Of a stretch of DNA of 64,000 bases, positions 55,401 to 64,000 are shown piece after piece. This DNA comes from Ancistrus triradiatus (lineage: Eukaryota; Chordata; Actinopteri; Siluriformes; Loricariidae). Below the pieces are notes generated by a model. It saw only the letters and a program-made list of their open reading frames with translations. It did no database searches and was not told the DNA's origin. The number at the start of each line of letters is the position of its first letter. The first letter of the stretch is position 1. A program made the position numbers and the translations under genes. The stretch is from positions 186,001-250,000 of the forward strand of contig JAJAGP010000937.1 in the NCBI GenBank assembly GCA_025084515.1, read 5' to 3'.

Positions 55401-56660
55401 ATAGCACTGCCCCACAGGCTTGTACAGCAGGCACTAGGCATGATGGGTGCTTCACTTCAGCCACCTCTCTTCTTACCCTGATGCACCCATCACTCTGGAA
55501 CAGGGTAAATCTGGCCTCATCAGATCACATGACCTTCTTCCATTGCTCCAGACTCCAATCTTTATGCTCCCCAGCAAATTGAAGCTGTTTTTGCCGGTTA
55601 GCCTCACTGTTAAGTGGTTTTCTTAAAGCTACACAGCTGTTAAATCCCAATCCCTTGAGTTCCCTTCACATTGTGCCTGTGGAAATGCTCTTAGTTTCAC
55701 TATTAAACATATCCCTGAGTTCTACTGTTGTTGGCCATACTTCAGCTTATAATTGAGCATTTTTAGTAGTACCTTTACTGAAATAAAGAACGTGTGTACT
55801 TCTGCCACCCCTGATGCTAATGGCTGTAGTACATGCATAGACTGGCTGTGTGCAAAGGGGGTGAATAATCGGTAATGCAATCGGTAACTCTGTATATTGT
55901 GTCATTAAGTTTCAGTGTCAGTTAGAAAGCTCTTTGCATGGGGCACTCCATACTTAAGCAGTAATGGTGCTCACTAGCCATTGATATAAACCCGATGAAC
56001 ACTCAATTACATGGTGGTCTACTCTTGTCGCACCGGTGGTCTTAAATCAAATTTCCAGAGCTATTTCTCTGAATGTTTTAAACGCCGCAGAGCCCTGTTG
56101 GCCCTTGTCAAAGTGGCTCAGCTCTTCATGCATGCACATTTCTCCCGCATCCAGTAGGCCAACTGCAAGAACAGACCCCTCGCTTACTGTCTAATATATC
56201 CAAGACCATAATACATGAAATTACAACAATATAATTAACGTTATTTGATCTGTTTGTGGTTACATAATATTGGCTCAAACTAAATAAGAAGAATGTGCAA
56301 GCCCTGACCCGTCCAGGCTGGAAACTACTACACATTAGAAGATTGCTTGACAGTGAGCTGGCGAACAAGAGCTGTGGTTTTCAGAGGCCGTGTAAGATTA
56401 CATTTCTATATTTGCAAATGGCAAGTTGTTCAAGGCAATTCAAGAACATCGTTATCAGGTGTCTATTACCTGCCCAGGATCTCCAAATTGGTGCTCAGAA
56501 CTCACCAAAGTCGATGAAGGAGTAGGGCCTCACTGCACAGTTAATCCGCTTGGTATCGTACGTGACGATGAACTCTCTCTGCAACTCATCCAGAAAGCAG
56601 AACGCCAAGACACTGGGATAGTTCTCCGTGCATACCATCATGTAGCCCACTCCCAAAGAG
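40271..56660 (-). CDS. sec22a: Sec22a vesicle-trafficking protein, 3' part (5 exons, 5' partial)
   Basis: Member of the Sec22 longin family acting at the ER membrane in ER-Golgi transport. On the minus strand the exons 56660-56506, 51816-51637, 50403-50285, 44744-44679 and 40471-40271 join in one frame of about 240 residues ending in TGA; the full vertebrate protein is about 307. They give the distal half of the longin domain, the linker containing STKINLSDMQTEIKLRPPYQ, and four hydrophobic segments. As in other Sec22a proteins there is no SNARE coiled coil. Words such as ICLCNMYLYELRN, FHVTVGAFITLQI and QGKAPDYNV at the C-terminus separate it from Sec22b and Sec22c. Upstream coding exons were not found below position 64000. 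Confidence 0.95.
40560..41140 (-). repeat. Two SINE-like repeats, family S2, in tandem
   Basis: 40590-40785 (GGGCGCAAGGCAGGAACAAC to GGTCGGGATCGAACCGGGG) and 40800-41140 (GGGTGCAAGGCAGGAACAGC to GACCTTCTCGCTGTGAGGCG), both reverse orientation. Located in the last sec22a intron. Confidence 0.6.
41157..41640. mobile_element. Tc1-like remnant
   Basis: Scraps such as GGAAATGTCTTTATCAGATT and CATCGAGTGGCCCAGTCAGA resemble Tc1 transposase DNA (EWPSQSP region) but the element is too eroded to bound. Confidence 0.45.
41645..42240. mobile_element. Family C right half, interrupted
   Basis: Matches 24480-24835 in the same orientation: CAAAGGCTCAGCCTTTTATG, TCCCAACTTTTTTGGAATGT, ending TTCGGGGCTATAAAC. 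Split by the pogo-like element at 41893-42148. Confidence 0.75.
41893..42148. mobile_element. pogo/Tigger-like MITE, short copy
   Basis: 256 bp, CAGTGGCACCTCAGTTCACG to complementary AGAGCTGAGGTACCACTG, TA on both sides (41891-41892, 42149-42150). Inserted in the family C element. Confidence 0.8.
42300..43660. repeat. Repeat D copy 1, interrupted by an RTE-like LINE
   Basis: 42370-42511 (GGAAAGCCCAGGTAAAGCTC to GTGAATGGAATC) and 43524-43615 (TAAATCTTTGATACACTGGC to CCCATTTCTTTTCACAGTAT) match the uninterrupted copy at 44015-44265. Confidence 0.8.
42512..43524 (-). mobile_element. RTE-like LINE 3' fragment
   Basis: Reverse orientation, 5'-truncated. From the right: reverse transcriptase piece (43535-43251) with DNSVTAVRCAVGVTDSFMVE, VGLHQGSARSPFLFALVMDR and MMFADDIVIS, then broken C-terminal text, then GYIGRRMLEMELPGKRRRGR and RVRWKRLTRCGDP. 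The final tail is a GAA-type repeat. The FADDIVI active site and the RRGRPK C-terminus are typical of RTE-like elements in fish. Frameshifted; inactive. Confidence 0.85.
43690..43870 (-). repeat. Unclassified dispersed repeat U, copy 3
   Basis: Inverted relative to 15605-16330: the complement of TTGGCAGAGAA, CCACTTGAAGAAACACTAA and GGCTGCACACAACTAAGAGG appears in order. Confidence 0.55.
43985..44470. repeat. Repeat D copy 2, uninterrupted
   Basis: GGAAAGCCCAAGTAAAGCTC, AACTTTCTTCCAGCACATGA, ACGTGAATGGAATCTCGAG and AAAACTACAAAGGTGAAGGT in one stretch, giving the empty site for the RTE-like insertion in copy 1. Confidence 0.8.
44679..44744 (-). CDS. sec22a: sec22a exon 4 in window: 66-nt exon
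   Basis: Follows TTCATCTGCAG on the minus strand and ends TATCAG|GTAAGT. Encodes NEDEDFNYVIAFFLGTAACL then YQ, the start of the second hydrophobic segment. It is 66 nt, phase 0 at both ends. Family members carry a comparable acidic DDFNY word here. Confidence 0.93.
44933..45343 (+). mobile_element. Tc1-like internal-deletion MITE, family E
   Basis: Ends CACTGCCTAGCCAAAAGAAA and complementary TTTTGGCCAGGCAGTG. Keeps only the 3' part of the transposase on the plus strand: SPDLNPIENIWDVMEK. Parent-type sequence is at 54923-55745. Confidence 0.8.
45542..48553. mobile_element. AGGGTGTAATGATA-ended element carrying an L2 copy
   Basis: Left end AGGGTGTAATGATAGATGAT with CACGAATCGATTTTCTCAC; right end AATCGTGAGCAGTGTGTATC then ATTACACTCCT, the inverted terminus. 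Similar to 25227-25915 and 57136. Most of its length is the L2-like copy at 46213-48198. A second, overlapping start AGGGGTGTAACAATA is at 45480. Confidence 0.55.
46213..48198 (+). mobile_element. L2-like LINE, 5'-truncated second copy
   Basis: Forward copy starting within RT. It reads LLLNSDKTEVLLVGPKAVRD, then VLPSPSVKNLGVAFDSDLSF, then broken text and a long 3' region, ending CTATATAAATAAATCTGACT then GACTTGACTT. The same family as 32217-36150 but with many more substitutions in the 3' part. Inactive. Confidence 0.9.
48560..49060 (-). mobile_element. Tc1-like remnant
   Basis: From about 48790: GAGTTAAGGTCAGGACTTTG, CATCATCAAAGCTGGTGAAC, CTGTGACAGTGTCATGCTGA. The layout matches 63612-64000. 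Left part unrecognised. Confidence 0.55.
49210..50110 (+). mobile_element. LINE 3' fragment whose tail matches the SINE
   Basis: Eroded L2/CR1-type RT C-terminal region: NSSTTPEKARNLGIMFDS, then CAACTGATTCAGAATGCAGC (LQLIQNAA) and TCTTCAGTGGCTCCCTGTAG (LQWLPV). The 3' end reads CGCTCTGGATAAGGGTGTCT then GCTAAATGCTG, the same tail as the tRNA-derived SINE here. Confidence 0.8.
50285..50403 (-). CDS. sec22a: sec22a exon 3 in window: first hydrophobic segment
   Basis: Follows GATTTTGCAG on the minus strand and ends TTGCAG|GTAAAC. Encodes LEPVTLSGIVACVLSVLCGA, then LNMLRGVHAIESILQ: a membrane helix followed by the conserved RG(F/V)HAIES word. It is 119 nt and ends in phase 0. Confidence 0.94.
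50404..50829. other. sec22a intron, no feature seen
   Basis: AT-rich intron between two sec22a exons, no repeat recognised. Confidence 0.4.
50830..51430 (-). mobile_element. Tc1-like remnant, family B
   Basis: Related to 18310-19025: GCTTCAGAACTGCCTTAATT, ATCCTGCTGGAAGTAGCCAT, CTTAATTGTTGATACAAGGC. Truncated at both ends. Confidence 0.75.
51637..51816 (-). CDS. sec22a: sec22a exon 2 in window: end of longin and linker
   Basis: Follows GTGTTTGGCAG on the minus strand and ends GGCATAG|GTAATG. Encodes NFIQKTKQRYNSPRSLSTKI, then NLSDMQTEIKLRPPYQLSAE, then a less conserved linker. It is 180 nt. The linker sits where Sec22b has its SNARE motif; no heptad coiled coil is visible, as expected for Sec22a. 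Confidence 0.95.
51817..54922. other. sec22a intron, mostly unannotated
   Basis: About 3.1 kb with a (CAA)n microsatellite at 52083-52104 and no transposon that I can name, which is unusual for this window. It includes an open frame on the plus strand at 53878-54213 (111 codons) that resembles nothing known and is antisense to sec22a. Confidence 0.45.
52083..52104. repeat. (CAA)n microsatellite
   Basis: About seven ACAACA-phase units, preceded by further CAACA words from 52060. Confidence 0.9.
54923..55745 (-). mobile_element. Tc1-like element remnant, family E
   Basis: Left terminus ACATGGCCTGGCCAAAAAAA; minus-strand transposase text includes GQNPIEKLWDVLDKTLCSG and LWTEINVVTLQKLVETMPQR, then GCCTCATCAGATCACATGAC (first Asp region, WSDEA-like). 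Right end not found. Confidence 0.82.
56084..56235 (-). mobile_element. Tc1-like fragment (GATCAGCCATAAC family)
   Basis: GAGCCCTGTTGGCCCTTGTC and TTACTGTCTAATATATCC parallel 26084-26190 of the element at 24873-26286. Confidence 0.55.
56506..56660 (-). CDS. sec22a: sec22a exon 1 in window: distal longin domain
   Basis: On the minus strand the exon follows GTTTCACCAG and ends GACTTTG|GTGAGT. Encodes SLGVGYMMVCTENYPSVLAF, then CFLDELQREFIVTYDTKRIN, then CAVRPYSFIDF: the last strands and helix of the profilin-like longin fold. It is 155 nt, phase 1 at the right-hand splice, joined by AC of the next exon to make aspartate. Confidence 0.95.
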
Positions 56661-57135
56661 CTGGTGAAACTGAGTCACAAAAACGAAAACCCTTTAATGA
56701 CCCATCAACCACACAACATCAAATCATTTCTGATCAATCACCAAGTCTCTGAACTGGGAGCTTCTCGGAATCAACTACTTCTCAGACTCAGTCCGTGGTT
56801 GGCACAGATAGCTCCACATGTTAGGAGGAAGTTTCTCAGTAATGATTTGGACAAACAGGCTTATGGAAATGTTTGAGAAGCCATTGTAAAATGACATGTT
56901 CTGCTGATTTTCTAAATGGAAAAGACATTGACACAACCTCACTGGACAACAGGTTATTTGCTGAATGCAACATACTGGAAGTTAAAAAATATGGCATGCT
57001 CAACGGTTTACCACATTTGTCAGTGTGACATAACACACCCTGCCCCACTTTTCCTTGGAGCAATATTACTAGTTTGAAATATTCTAAAGGGATCGAACAT
57101 GTAGAGAGATCTACTCAGATTTCGAATAATATTTA
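56661..57135. other. sec22a intron, no feature seen
   Basis: No repeat or coding signal recognised upstream of the longin exon. Confidence 0.4.
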
Positions 57136-57600
57136 CGAGGGGTGTAACGATACACTCACGATACGATTTGATTCATGATACTGCATTCACGAATCGATTT
57201 TCTTACAACTGTTTATTTTTGAAGTGTAAACAATGCAAAACAATGCAGATTTTCTTGAATAAGTCTTTAAACAACAAAAAACAATAGTTCCCTGCAATTA
57301 AAAAATAGCAGTAACAGAGGTTTAAAATTGTAAATGAAATGTTCTATTGTAGCTTCACCATATCTTAAAACCGAGTGAAAGATTTCCTTTTTTTTCTCTG
57401 AAGAATAACAATTCAAAATGGTGTACTTTCTTGTAAAAAATTGAAACAAAAAAAAAAATTGCAGTCTGCTGCAATTAAAATAAATGAGTATTAAATAATG
57501 CTACAGCAAAAAAAAAGTGCTATTGTAAAAGTTTCACCAAATTCAAATAACTGCTCATCTTCAAGTTTGAGACTGTGAAAACCATTTCATGACCTCCATA
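57136..57600. mobile_element. AGGGGTGTAACGATA-ended element, one end
   Basis: GAGGGGTGTAACGATACACT, CACGAATCGATTTTCTTAC, parallel to 45542-45650. The second end was not found. Confidence 0.5.
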
Positions 57601-57639
57601 TTTGTAGTTCAAGGCTAATTTTAAGATGTGTTGGATCTT

Positions 57640-57820
57640 AAAATCTGGATTTTAATTTAGTTTTAGTTGTAGTCTTTTGACTAAAACGTAATTTAGTTTT
57701 AGTCATAATTTAGTTATCCGAATTGTTTTTAGTTTTATTTTTAATTTTCGTTGACTAATTATGGTAAGATTATAGTCGACTAAATCTACAGTAGATTTAG
57801 TTGACTAACTTATGAAATTT
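57640..57820. repeat. TTTAGTT-rich dispersed repeat with palindrome
   Basis: Repeated TTTAGTTTTAGT words and a near-perfect palindrome at 57775-57805 (GTCGACTAAATCTAC with its complement GTAGATTTAGTTGAC). It looks like a common fish MITE but I cannot bound it. Confidence 0.5.
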
Positions 57821-58040
57821 AAACGTTGCAATACGCAAATGTTTTAACATTTCCCTTTTGAAATGAAACTACATCTACATGCATGCATTGATAATAAAAC
57901 TATACAAGTGGTTATAACTCAAATTTCACCGTTGATTTGTTTCACACTCAATGTGGACATTCAGCAGATACTCTAGAATACAATCAAGTTGGAATGAATG
58001 ATGTATTATAAAATCTAAATAAGATATAAGCTCAGATCTA

Positions 58041-59669
58041 CAGTGGGGCAAAAAAGTATTTAGTCAGTCACTGATTGTGTAACTTCTCCTACTTAGAAAG
58101 ATGAGAGAGGTCTGTAATTTTCATCATAGGTACACTTCAACTATGAGAGACAAAATGAGAAAGAAAATCCGGGAAATCACATTGTAGGATTTTTAAAGAA
58201 TTTAATTGGAAATTATGGTGGACAATAAGTATTTGGTCAATACATTTGGTACAACTCAATACTTAGTAACATAACTTTTGTTGACAATGACAGAGGTCAA
58301 ATGTTTCCTGTAAGTCTTCACCAGGTTGGCACACACTGTAGCTGGTATTTTGGCCCATTCCTCCATGCAGATCTCCTCTAGAGCAGTGATGTTTTTGGAC
58401 TATCGCTGAGCAACACGGACTTTCAACTCCCTCCACAAATTTTCTATGGGGTTGAGTTCTGGAGACTGGCTAGACCACTCCAGGAACTTGAAATGCTTTT
58501 TATGGAGCCACTCCTTCGTTTCCCGAGCGGTGTGTTTGGGATCACGGTCATGCTGGAAGACCCTGCCACGTTCCATCTTCAATGCTCTCACTGATAGGAG
58601 GTGGTTTTGGCTTAAAATCTCACGATACATGGCCCTGTTCATTCTTCCCTTAACATGGATCAGTCGTCCTGTCCCATTTGCAGAAAAACAGCCCCAAAGC
58701 ATGATGTTTCCACCCTCATGCTTCACAGTAGGTATGGTGTTCTTGGGATGCGACTCAGCATTGTTCTTCCTCCAGTTGAGTTTTTACCAAAAAGTTCTAT
58801 TTTGGTTTCATCTGACCACATGATATTCTCCCAATCCTCTTCTGGATCATCCATATGCTCTCTGCAAACTTCAGACAGGCCTGGACATGTACTAGCTTAA
58901 GCAGGGGGGCACGCCTGGCACTGCAGGATCTGAGTCCCTCTCGACCGTAGTGTGGTTACTATCAGTTTGATACCATCATTACACAACTCCGTCGACAGGG
59001 ACTCATATTCCGTTGTGCTACTTTGGTCCCCCGCTCTCTGCAGGTCATTCATCAGTTCCCTCCGTGTAGTTTCCTGGGATTTCTGCTCACTGTTCTCATG
59101 ATCATTTTGACCCCATGGGATGAGATCTTGCGTGGGGCCCCAGATCAAGGGAGATTATCAATCATCTTGTATGTCTTACAATTGCTCCCACAATTAATTT
59201 ATTCACACCAACCTGCTTGCCTATTGTAGATTCACTCTTCCCAGCCTGGTGCAGGTCTACAAATTTCTTCCTGGTGTCCTTTGACAGCTCTTTGGTCTTG
59301 GCCATGGCTGAGTTTGGAGTCTGACTGTTTGAGGCTGTAGACAGGTGTCTTTTATACAGATAACGAGGTCAAACAGGTGCCATTAATACAGGTAACAAGT
59401 GGAAGACAGAAGAGCTTCTTAAAGAAGAAGTTATACGTCTGTGAGAGCCATAAATCTTGCTTGCTTCTGGGTGACCAAATACTTATTTTCCACCATGATT
59501 TACAATTAAATTCTTTAAAAATTCTACAATGTGATTTCCTGGATTTTTTTCTCATTTTGTCTCTCATAGTTGAAGTGTACCTATGATGAAAATTATAGAC
59601 CTCTCTCATCTTTCTAAGTCGAAGAACTTGCACAATCAGTGGCTGACTAAATACTTTTTTGCCCCACTG
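58041..59669 (-). mobile_element. Tc1-like element, full length, TA target duplication
   Basis: 1629 bp with inverted ends of about 200 bp, starting CAGTGGGGCAAAAAAGTATT and ending in its complement, flanked by TA at 58039-58040 and 59670-59671. Long ends fit the IR/DR type of Tc1 elements. The transposase lies on the minus strand: a 108-codon frame (58726-58400) carries NIMLWGCFSANGTGRLI, QHDRDPKHTARETKEWL and PELNPIENLWREL, with 34 residues between the second Asp and the Glu. The N-terminal part is frameshifted, so it is inactive. Confidence 0.93.
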
Positions 59670-59679
59670 TACATGCATG

Positions 59680-60235
59680 CATTAAAATAACAGTATACAG
59701 TTATTATAAGTGGTCACCAAAACTCATAATTTCCGTCAAAGATCTGCTTCATACAGTTTATCCAAGTGTTGTTTTATACTTCAGACAGTGACTTTCTTAA
59801 AAGACTGCAGGTAAGGTTTTCCAGAACTTTCCTACATGTCCATGGCAGTAACGTTAGGGTCTTACTTTGCAAATCTGACCAGTCCATGCATAATTCTATC
59901 GAGGAGATTTCTTGGATTTCCAGACTTTGTCTTCAGTCCAACAGTTTCCTCTTACTATCCATATCTCAATGGTATTTAGGAAAAAAATTTTGTCATCTTC
60001 TGCTTTCTGACAGTCAGTTATCTTTCTTTTCAGATTCACAGCCAGCTGCTTACAGGAGCTGTTATCTGGCGAGAATTTAGAAATCTCACAGAAATTCACA
60101 AGGGTCACAAACTTTTCCAACTGCCAAATTCTGCTCCATTTGTCCCAGTACATTAAATTCAGAGCAGTAAAGATGCATTCTTTTGCAGAAATATTTAGGC
60201 ACTCGGGTATGTGGCAGCAATTTGCTAGCCTACCA
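59680..60235. other. sec22a upstream intron, no feature seen
   Basis: No repeat recognised. A 156-codon minus-strand frame at 59896-60366 resembles no protein I know. Confidence 0.4.
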
Positions 60236-60430
60236 TCAGTGTCCTGGGTACGAATACCAGTGGTTGGGTAAGGCATCACACAGGCACGGAGAGGGAGGCT
60301 GGACAGGGTGGATCTTCCCCCAGCACTGCAACAGCAGCTCCTGCTGAGATAAGCACTGCAACCCACTCACTACCCCTAATCCACCCACCCATGACCCTGA
60401 CCAGGGTAAGGGAGGTAAAAACGGGAAAAA
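60236..60430 (-). repeat. SINE-like dispersed repeat, S3-related
   Basis: CCTGGGTACGAATACCAGTG (B-box-like, reverse), CACTGCAACAGCAGCTCC and ATGACCCTGACCAGGGTAAG. Confidence 0.45.
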
Positions 60431-61204
60431 AGTCATTCATATTTAAGTTTGCTTCCTGCAGAGGACGTGCTATACGCCATTTCACTCAGAAAAACAAATG
60501 GAATTCAACCAAATGTATTCTTAAAACTATACGTGGCCTTAGCAGGCAATCACAAAACATGAAAAATTAACTACCGTTTGATCAGACATGATAAAAGAAA
60601 CTCTAAAAGGTAACAACAGTTGAAAAGCACAAAAAGTTTCCCAGCAACTCGCAGGCAAACTTTCTGAAACACACCTGTGTGTCAGCCTATTCATCAATTA
60701 CTCACGCTGTTACGTTTACTTTTCTTTAAACCATGTTGAACTTGACAGGCTCACAGAAAATTGGGCTGATTTTGTCACTGTGTCTCTCTACATTAATGTC
60801 TATTCAGGCACATGAAACAATGACTCACGTCCCCAGGGGGAGATGAAAAGTGGGAGTTGACTCGATTGTGACTACGAAGTTTAGAGTGATGAATAGCAGC
60901 AGCCTTGAGTGCTAGACTTCAAAACTATGTCAGAGGAGTTATTTATTAGTGTATGCTAATTTAAACATGTCACCACATTACCTTGCTCGCTTTCAGGATC
61001 CTACATTTATTCTGGCAGACCTTGTGTGCAGACACTGTTTGTGCAAAATGAAAAGGCCCAGTATGTAACTTCTTAATACTTGCACTACTGAAATGTCTCT
61101 CTTCTGAGGACATGCCCCTCCTCCTTACAAACCATTAGAGAGTTATCAGCCAACTTTTGTTATGTAAAAGCATGACAGACAAAGCTGATGTTCTGGTGTG
61201 TGTG

Positions 61205-61206
<2 letters not shown>
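60431..61206. other. Intron, no feature seen
   Basis: No repeat or coding signal recognised. Confidence 0.4.

Positions 61207-61250
<44 letters not shown>
61207..61250. repeat. (TA)n microsatellite
   Basis: About 22 TA units directly before the Tc1-like element at 61256; TA is the Tc1 target. Confidence 0.95.
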
Positions 61251-61252
<2 letters not shown>

Positions 61253-61255
61253 ACA

Positions 61256-62825
61256 CAGTGGGGCAAAAAAGTATTTAGTCAGCCACTGATTGTGCAAATT
61301 CTCCTACTTAGAAAGACGAGACAGGTCTTTCATTTTCATCATTGGTACACTTCAACTAAGAGACAAAATGAGAAATGTAAAAATTTTAAAGAATTCAACT
61401 GTAAATCATGGTGGAAAATAAGTATTTGGTCACCCACAAACAAGCAAGATTTCTGGCTCTCACAGACCTGTAACTTCTTCTTTAAGAAGCTCTTCTGTCC
61501 TCCACTTGTTACCTGTAGTAATGGCACCTGTTTGACCTCGTTATCTGTATAAAAGACACCTGTCTACAGCCTCAAACAGTCAGACTCCAAACTCAACCAT
61601 AGCCAAGACCAAAGAGCTGCCGAAGGACACCAGGAAGAAATTTGTAGACCTGCACCAGGCTGGGAAGAGTGAATCTACAACAGGTAAGCAGGTTGGTGTG
61701 AATAAATCAACTGTGGGAGCAATTGTAATAAAATGGAAGACATACAATACCATTGATAATCTCTCTTGATCTGGGGCTCCACGCAAGATCTCATCCCATG
61801 GGGTCAAAATGATCATGAGAACGGTGAGCAAAAATCCCCGAACTACACGGAGGGACTGAATGAATATTCTGCAGAGAGGCTGGGACCGCAAGTAACAAGG
61901 CTCCCATCAGTAACACACTACGCCCCATAAGTGACTCAAGACCTTCATGCCAGGCACGTCCCCCTGCTTAGCCAGTACATGTCCAGGCCCGTCTGAAGTT
62001 TGCCAGAGAGCATATGGATTATCCACAAGAGGATTGGGAGATATCATGTGGTCCATAATGAAACCAAATAGAACTTTTTTTGGTAAAAACTCAACTAGTC
62101 GTGTTTGGGAAGAACAATGCTTGAGTTTTCATCCCAAGCACCATACCTCTGTGAAGCATGTGGGTTGAAAACATGCTTTGGGCTGTTTTTCTTCAAAGGG
62201 ACAGGCATGACGATCCGTGGTAAGGGAAGAATGAACGGGCCATGGTATCGTGAGAAGTTAAGCCAAAACAAACTTCCTTCCATCAGTGAAGAACAATTGA
62301 AGATGGAACGTGGCCTGGGGTCTTCCAGCATGACAATGATCCCAACCACCGGCTCGGCAAAAGGAGTGGCTCCGTAAAAAGCATTTCAAGGTCCTGGAGT
62401 GGCCTAGCCAGTCTCCAGACCTCAACCCCATAGAAAATTTGTGGAGGGAGTTGAAAGTCCGTGTTGCCCCAAAACATCACTGCTCTAGAGGAGATCTGCA
62501 TGGAGGAATGGGCCAAAATACCAGCTACAGTGTGTGCAAACCTGGTGAAGACTTACAGAAAATGTTTGACCTCTGTCATTGCCAACAAAGGTTATGTTAC
62601 AAAGTACAAGAGTTGAACTTTTGTTATAGACCAAATACTTATTTTCCACCATGATTTACAATTAAATTCTTTAAAAATCCTGCAATGTGATTTCCTATAT
62701 TTTTTCCTCATTTTGTCTCTCATAGTTGAAGTGTACCTAAAATTGAAATTTACAGACCTCTCTCATCTTTCTAAGTAGGAGAACTTGCACAAAATGTGCT
62801 GACTAACTACATTTTTGCCCCACTG
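61256..62825 (+). mobile_element. Tc1-like element, second long-TIR copy
   Basis: 1570 bp, CAGTGGGGCAAAAAAGTATT to complementary TTTTTGCCCCACTG. Same family as 58041-59669 but opposite orientation. Transposase DNA runs forward (GGAGTGGCCTAGCCAGTCTC, CCCCATAGAAAATTTGTGGA) with many frameshifts and single-base losses. No TA duplication is visible now. Confidence 0.9.
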
Positions 62826-63611
62826 TGTGTATATATGTATGTATAAAATATACATATATTTAAAAATAAAATATATACATACATATTACATATATTAAAG
62901 CATTAACATTAAACTACAGCTGGGCAAAATCAGTAACAAACTGTTGAATGTCGTAATTTATTGAATAATATATTGAAAGTGATAAATTAATTAGTAGAAA
63001 TCACGCATACGGAAATTCTAACTCAACAATTCACGAAATAGATTCGGTGAAACTCTGTGGATATGGGGGTCAGTGTATCATTACCGAGACAATAGGTCCT
63101 AAACGCTTCACAGCAGGAAGTGAGCCAGTGAGTGGGTGTCTTACCTTACGAAAAAAGTGTCATTACAGTCATTCTAGTGTTGGAACTCAAGGTATACATT
63201 TTGATCGTTTAAGGACTGGTCTGCAATCTTGAACTGCACTGAAATATTAATGCTCATTCATCATCGTCTTTTTGAATCTTGGGTCATAATGAAGTCACTT
63301 ACAGTGCTAATAAAATTTCCTAGAATTCATGAAGCTAACATGAAAGTAGGAGTGTTCCAAATGGCCTAAACAGAACAGAACTTATAAAAAACCATCTACC
63401 GGTAGAAATTTGGCTATAATGATTACACTGCAGAATTTCTATCTCATTCACTTTGTTGTCATTTGCCTGGTGTGACAAGAATGTTTCTGAAAACAGTCTT
63501 TAAAAAGGAACTCAAGATGATAGTGTCAACAATTGGTCATAAGGTGACAAGAAATTACATAAAGATACAATTAGTCAAAAACACAAATTAGCACAGACAG
63601 TTCTTGAAGTA
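62826..63611. other. AT-rich intronic DNA, no feature seen
   Basis: Begins with imperfect TATATACATA words; nothing else recognised. Confidence 0.4.
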
Positions 63612-64000
63612 CACAACATAGCCAAAAATTTGTTATAGTCAAAATAACATCCAAAAATCATATGGCGCTTGTACCCTTTGCTGCAACAACAGCCTTTACT
63701 CTTCCGATAAAGCTTTCCCACTAAATGTTGACTGAGGTTGGGCACTGAGACTGGACAAAGAACCCTCTTACTGGCTCCTTGTTGTCATTCCAATTCATCT
63801 CAAAATGTGTCTAATACAGATCAGGGCTCTGTGCAAGCCAGTCAAGTTCTTCATTAAAGCTGGAAAACCATTTCTTTATGGACTTTGGTTTAGGGGGCAG
63901 GTCAGAAAATTGATTAACCGTCTTGTTGGTGCCGGAAACCTATGAAACTATGAAATTGAGTCACTATGATGTTCATTACAACCCATTCTACTGCGACTGT
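63612..64000 (-). mobile_element. Tc1-like fragment cut by window edge
   Basis: ACATAGCCAAAAATTTGTTA terminus, then GCTGCAACAACAGCCTTTAC, AATACAGATCAGGGCTCTGT and CTTCATTAAAGCTGGAAAAC; layout as at 48790-49060. It runs off the right edge. Confidence 0.6.

Noticed and set aside
59896..60366. 156-codon minus-strand open frame, considered as a missing sec22a exon
   Set aside because: The translation lacks the N-terminal longin words expected upstream of SLGVGYMM, and part of it overlaps an S3-type repeat.
1..64000. CRISPR-like arrays, phage modules, toxin-antitoxin or other prokaryotic systems
   Set aside because: No regularly spaced short repeats or prokaryotic gene organisation; spliced vertebrate genes and fish transposons throughout.

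Overview
The window is vertebrate, almost certainly teleost, genomic DNA. It holds the 3' ends of two multi-exon genes that converge tail to tail, in a matrix of introns and intergenic DNA crowded with fish-type transposons: Tc1/mariner, hAT, L2-like and RTE-like LINEs, and tRNA-derived SINEs. The density of Tc1 debris would fit an otophysan such as a catfish, but the species cannot be fixed from the sequence. No operon, CRISPR array, prophage or other prokaryotic system is present.

Plus strand, 417-19247: the last twelve coding exons of a class III membrane adenylyl cyclase, best read as adcy5. They encode about 555 residues: the end of the C1b region, the second six-helix membrane cassette (TM7-TM12) and the complete C2 catalytic domain, ending in a TAA stop at 19245-19247. 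All splice sites are AG/GT and all phases join. The N-terminus, TM1-TM6 and C1a domain lie off the left edge. One exon is only 21 nt.

Minus strand, 56660 down to 40271: the last five coding exons of sec22a, an ER membrane longin protein of the Sec22 family. They encode about 240 residues: the distal part of the longin domain, the linker and four hydrophobic segments. The first exons lie beyond the right edge or were not found. In human, ADCY5 and SEC22A are also convergent neighbours, and this supports the adcy5 name over adcy6.

The roughly 21 kb between the two stop codons, and most introns, are transposon-derived. Main items: a hAT element with a perfect 8-bp target duplication and a large hairpin (8973-10265); Tc1-like remnants at 12405, 16690, 18310, 28890, 50830, 54923, 58041 and 61256; an L2-like LINE with endonuclease and reverse transcriptase (32217-36150, minus) and a 5'-truncated second copy (46213-48198, plus); an RTE-like LINE end (42512-43524) that interrupts one of two copies of a repeat; several copies of one tRNA-derived SINE family; and multi-level nested insertions (36765-38378 and 24873-26286). 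Every transposon reading frame I examined is broken.

The two genes are not known to act in one pathway. adcy5 makes cAMP at the plasma membrane; sec22a is an ER/Golgi trafficking factor. Their adjacency looks like conserved synteny, not functional coupling. I found no convincing previously undescribed system. The points most worth following are the 21-nt microexon flanked by direct repeats, the transposon end abutting the splice acceptor of the first C2 exon, the nested insertions, and an unclassified repeat family seen in three or more places.
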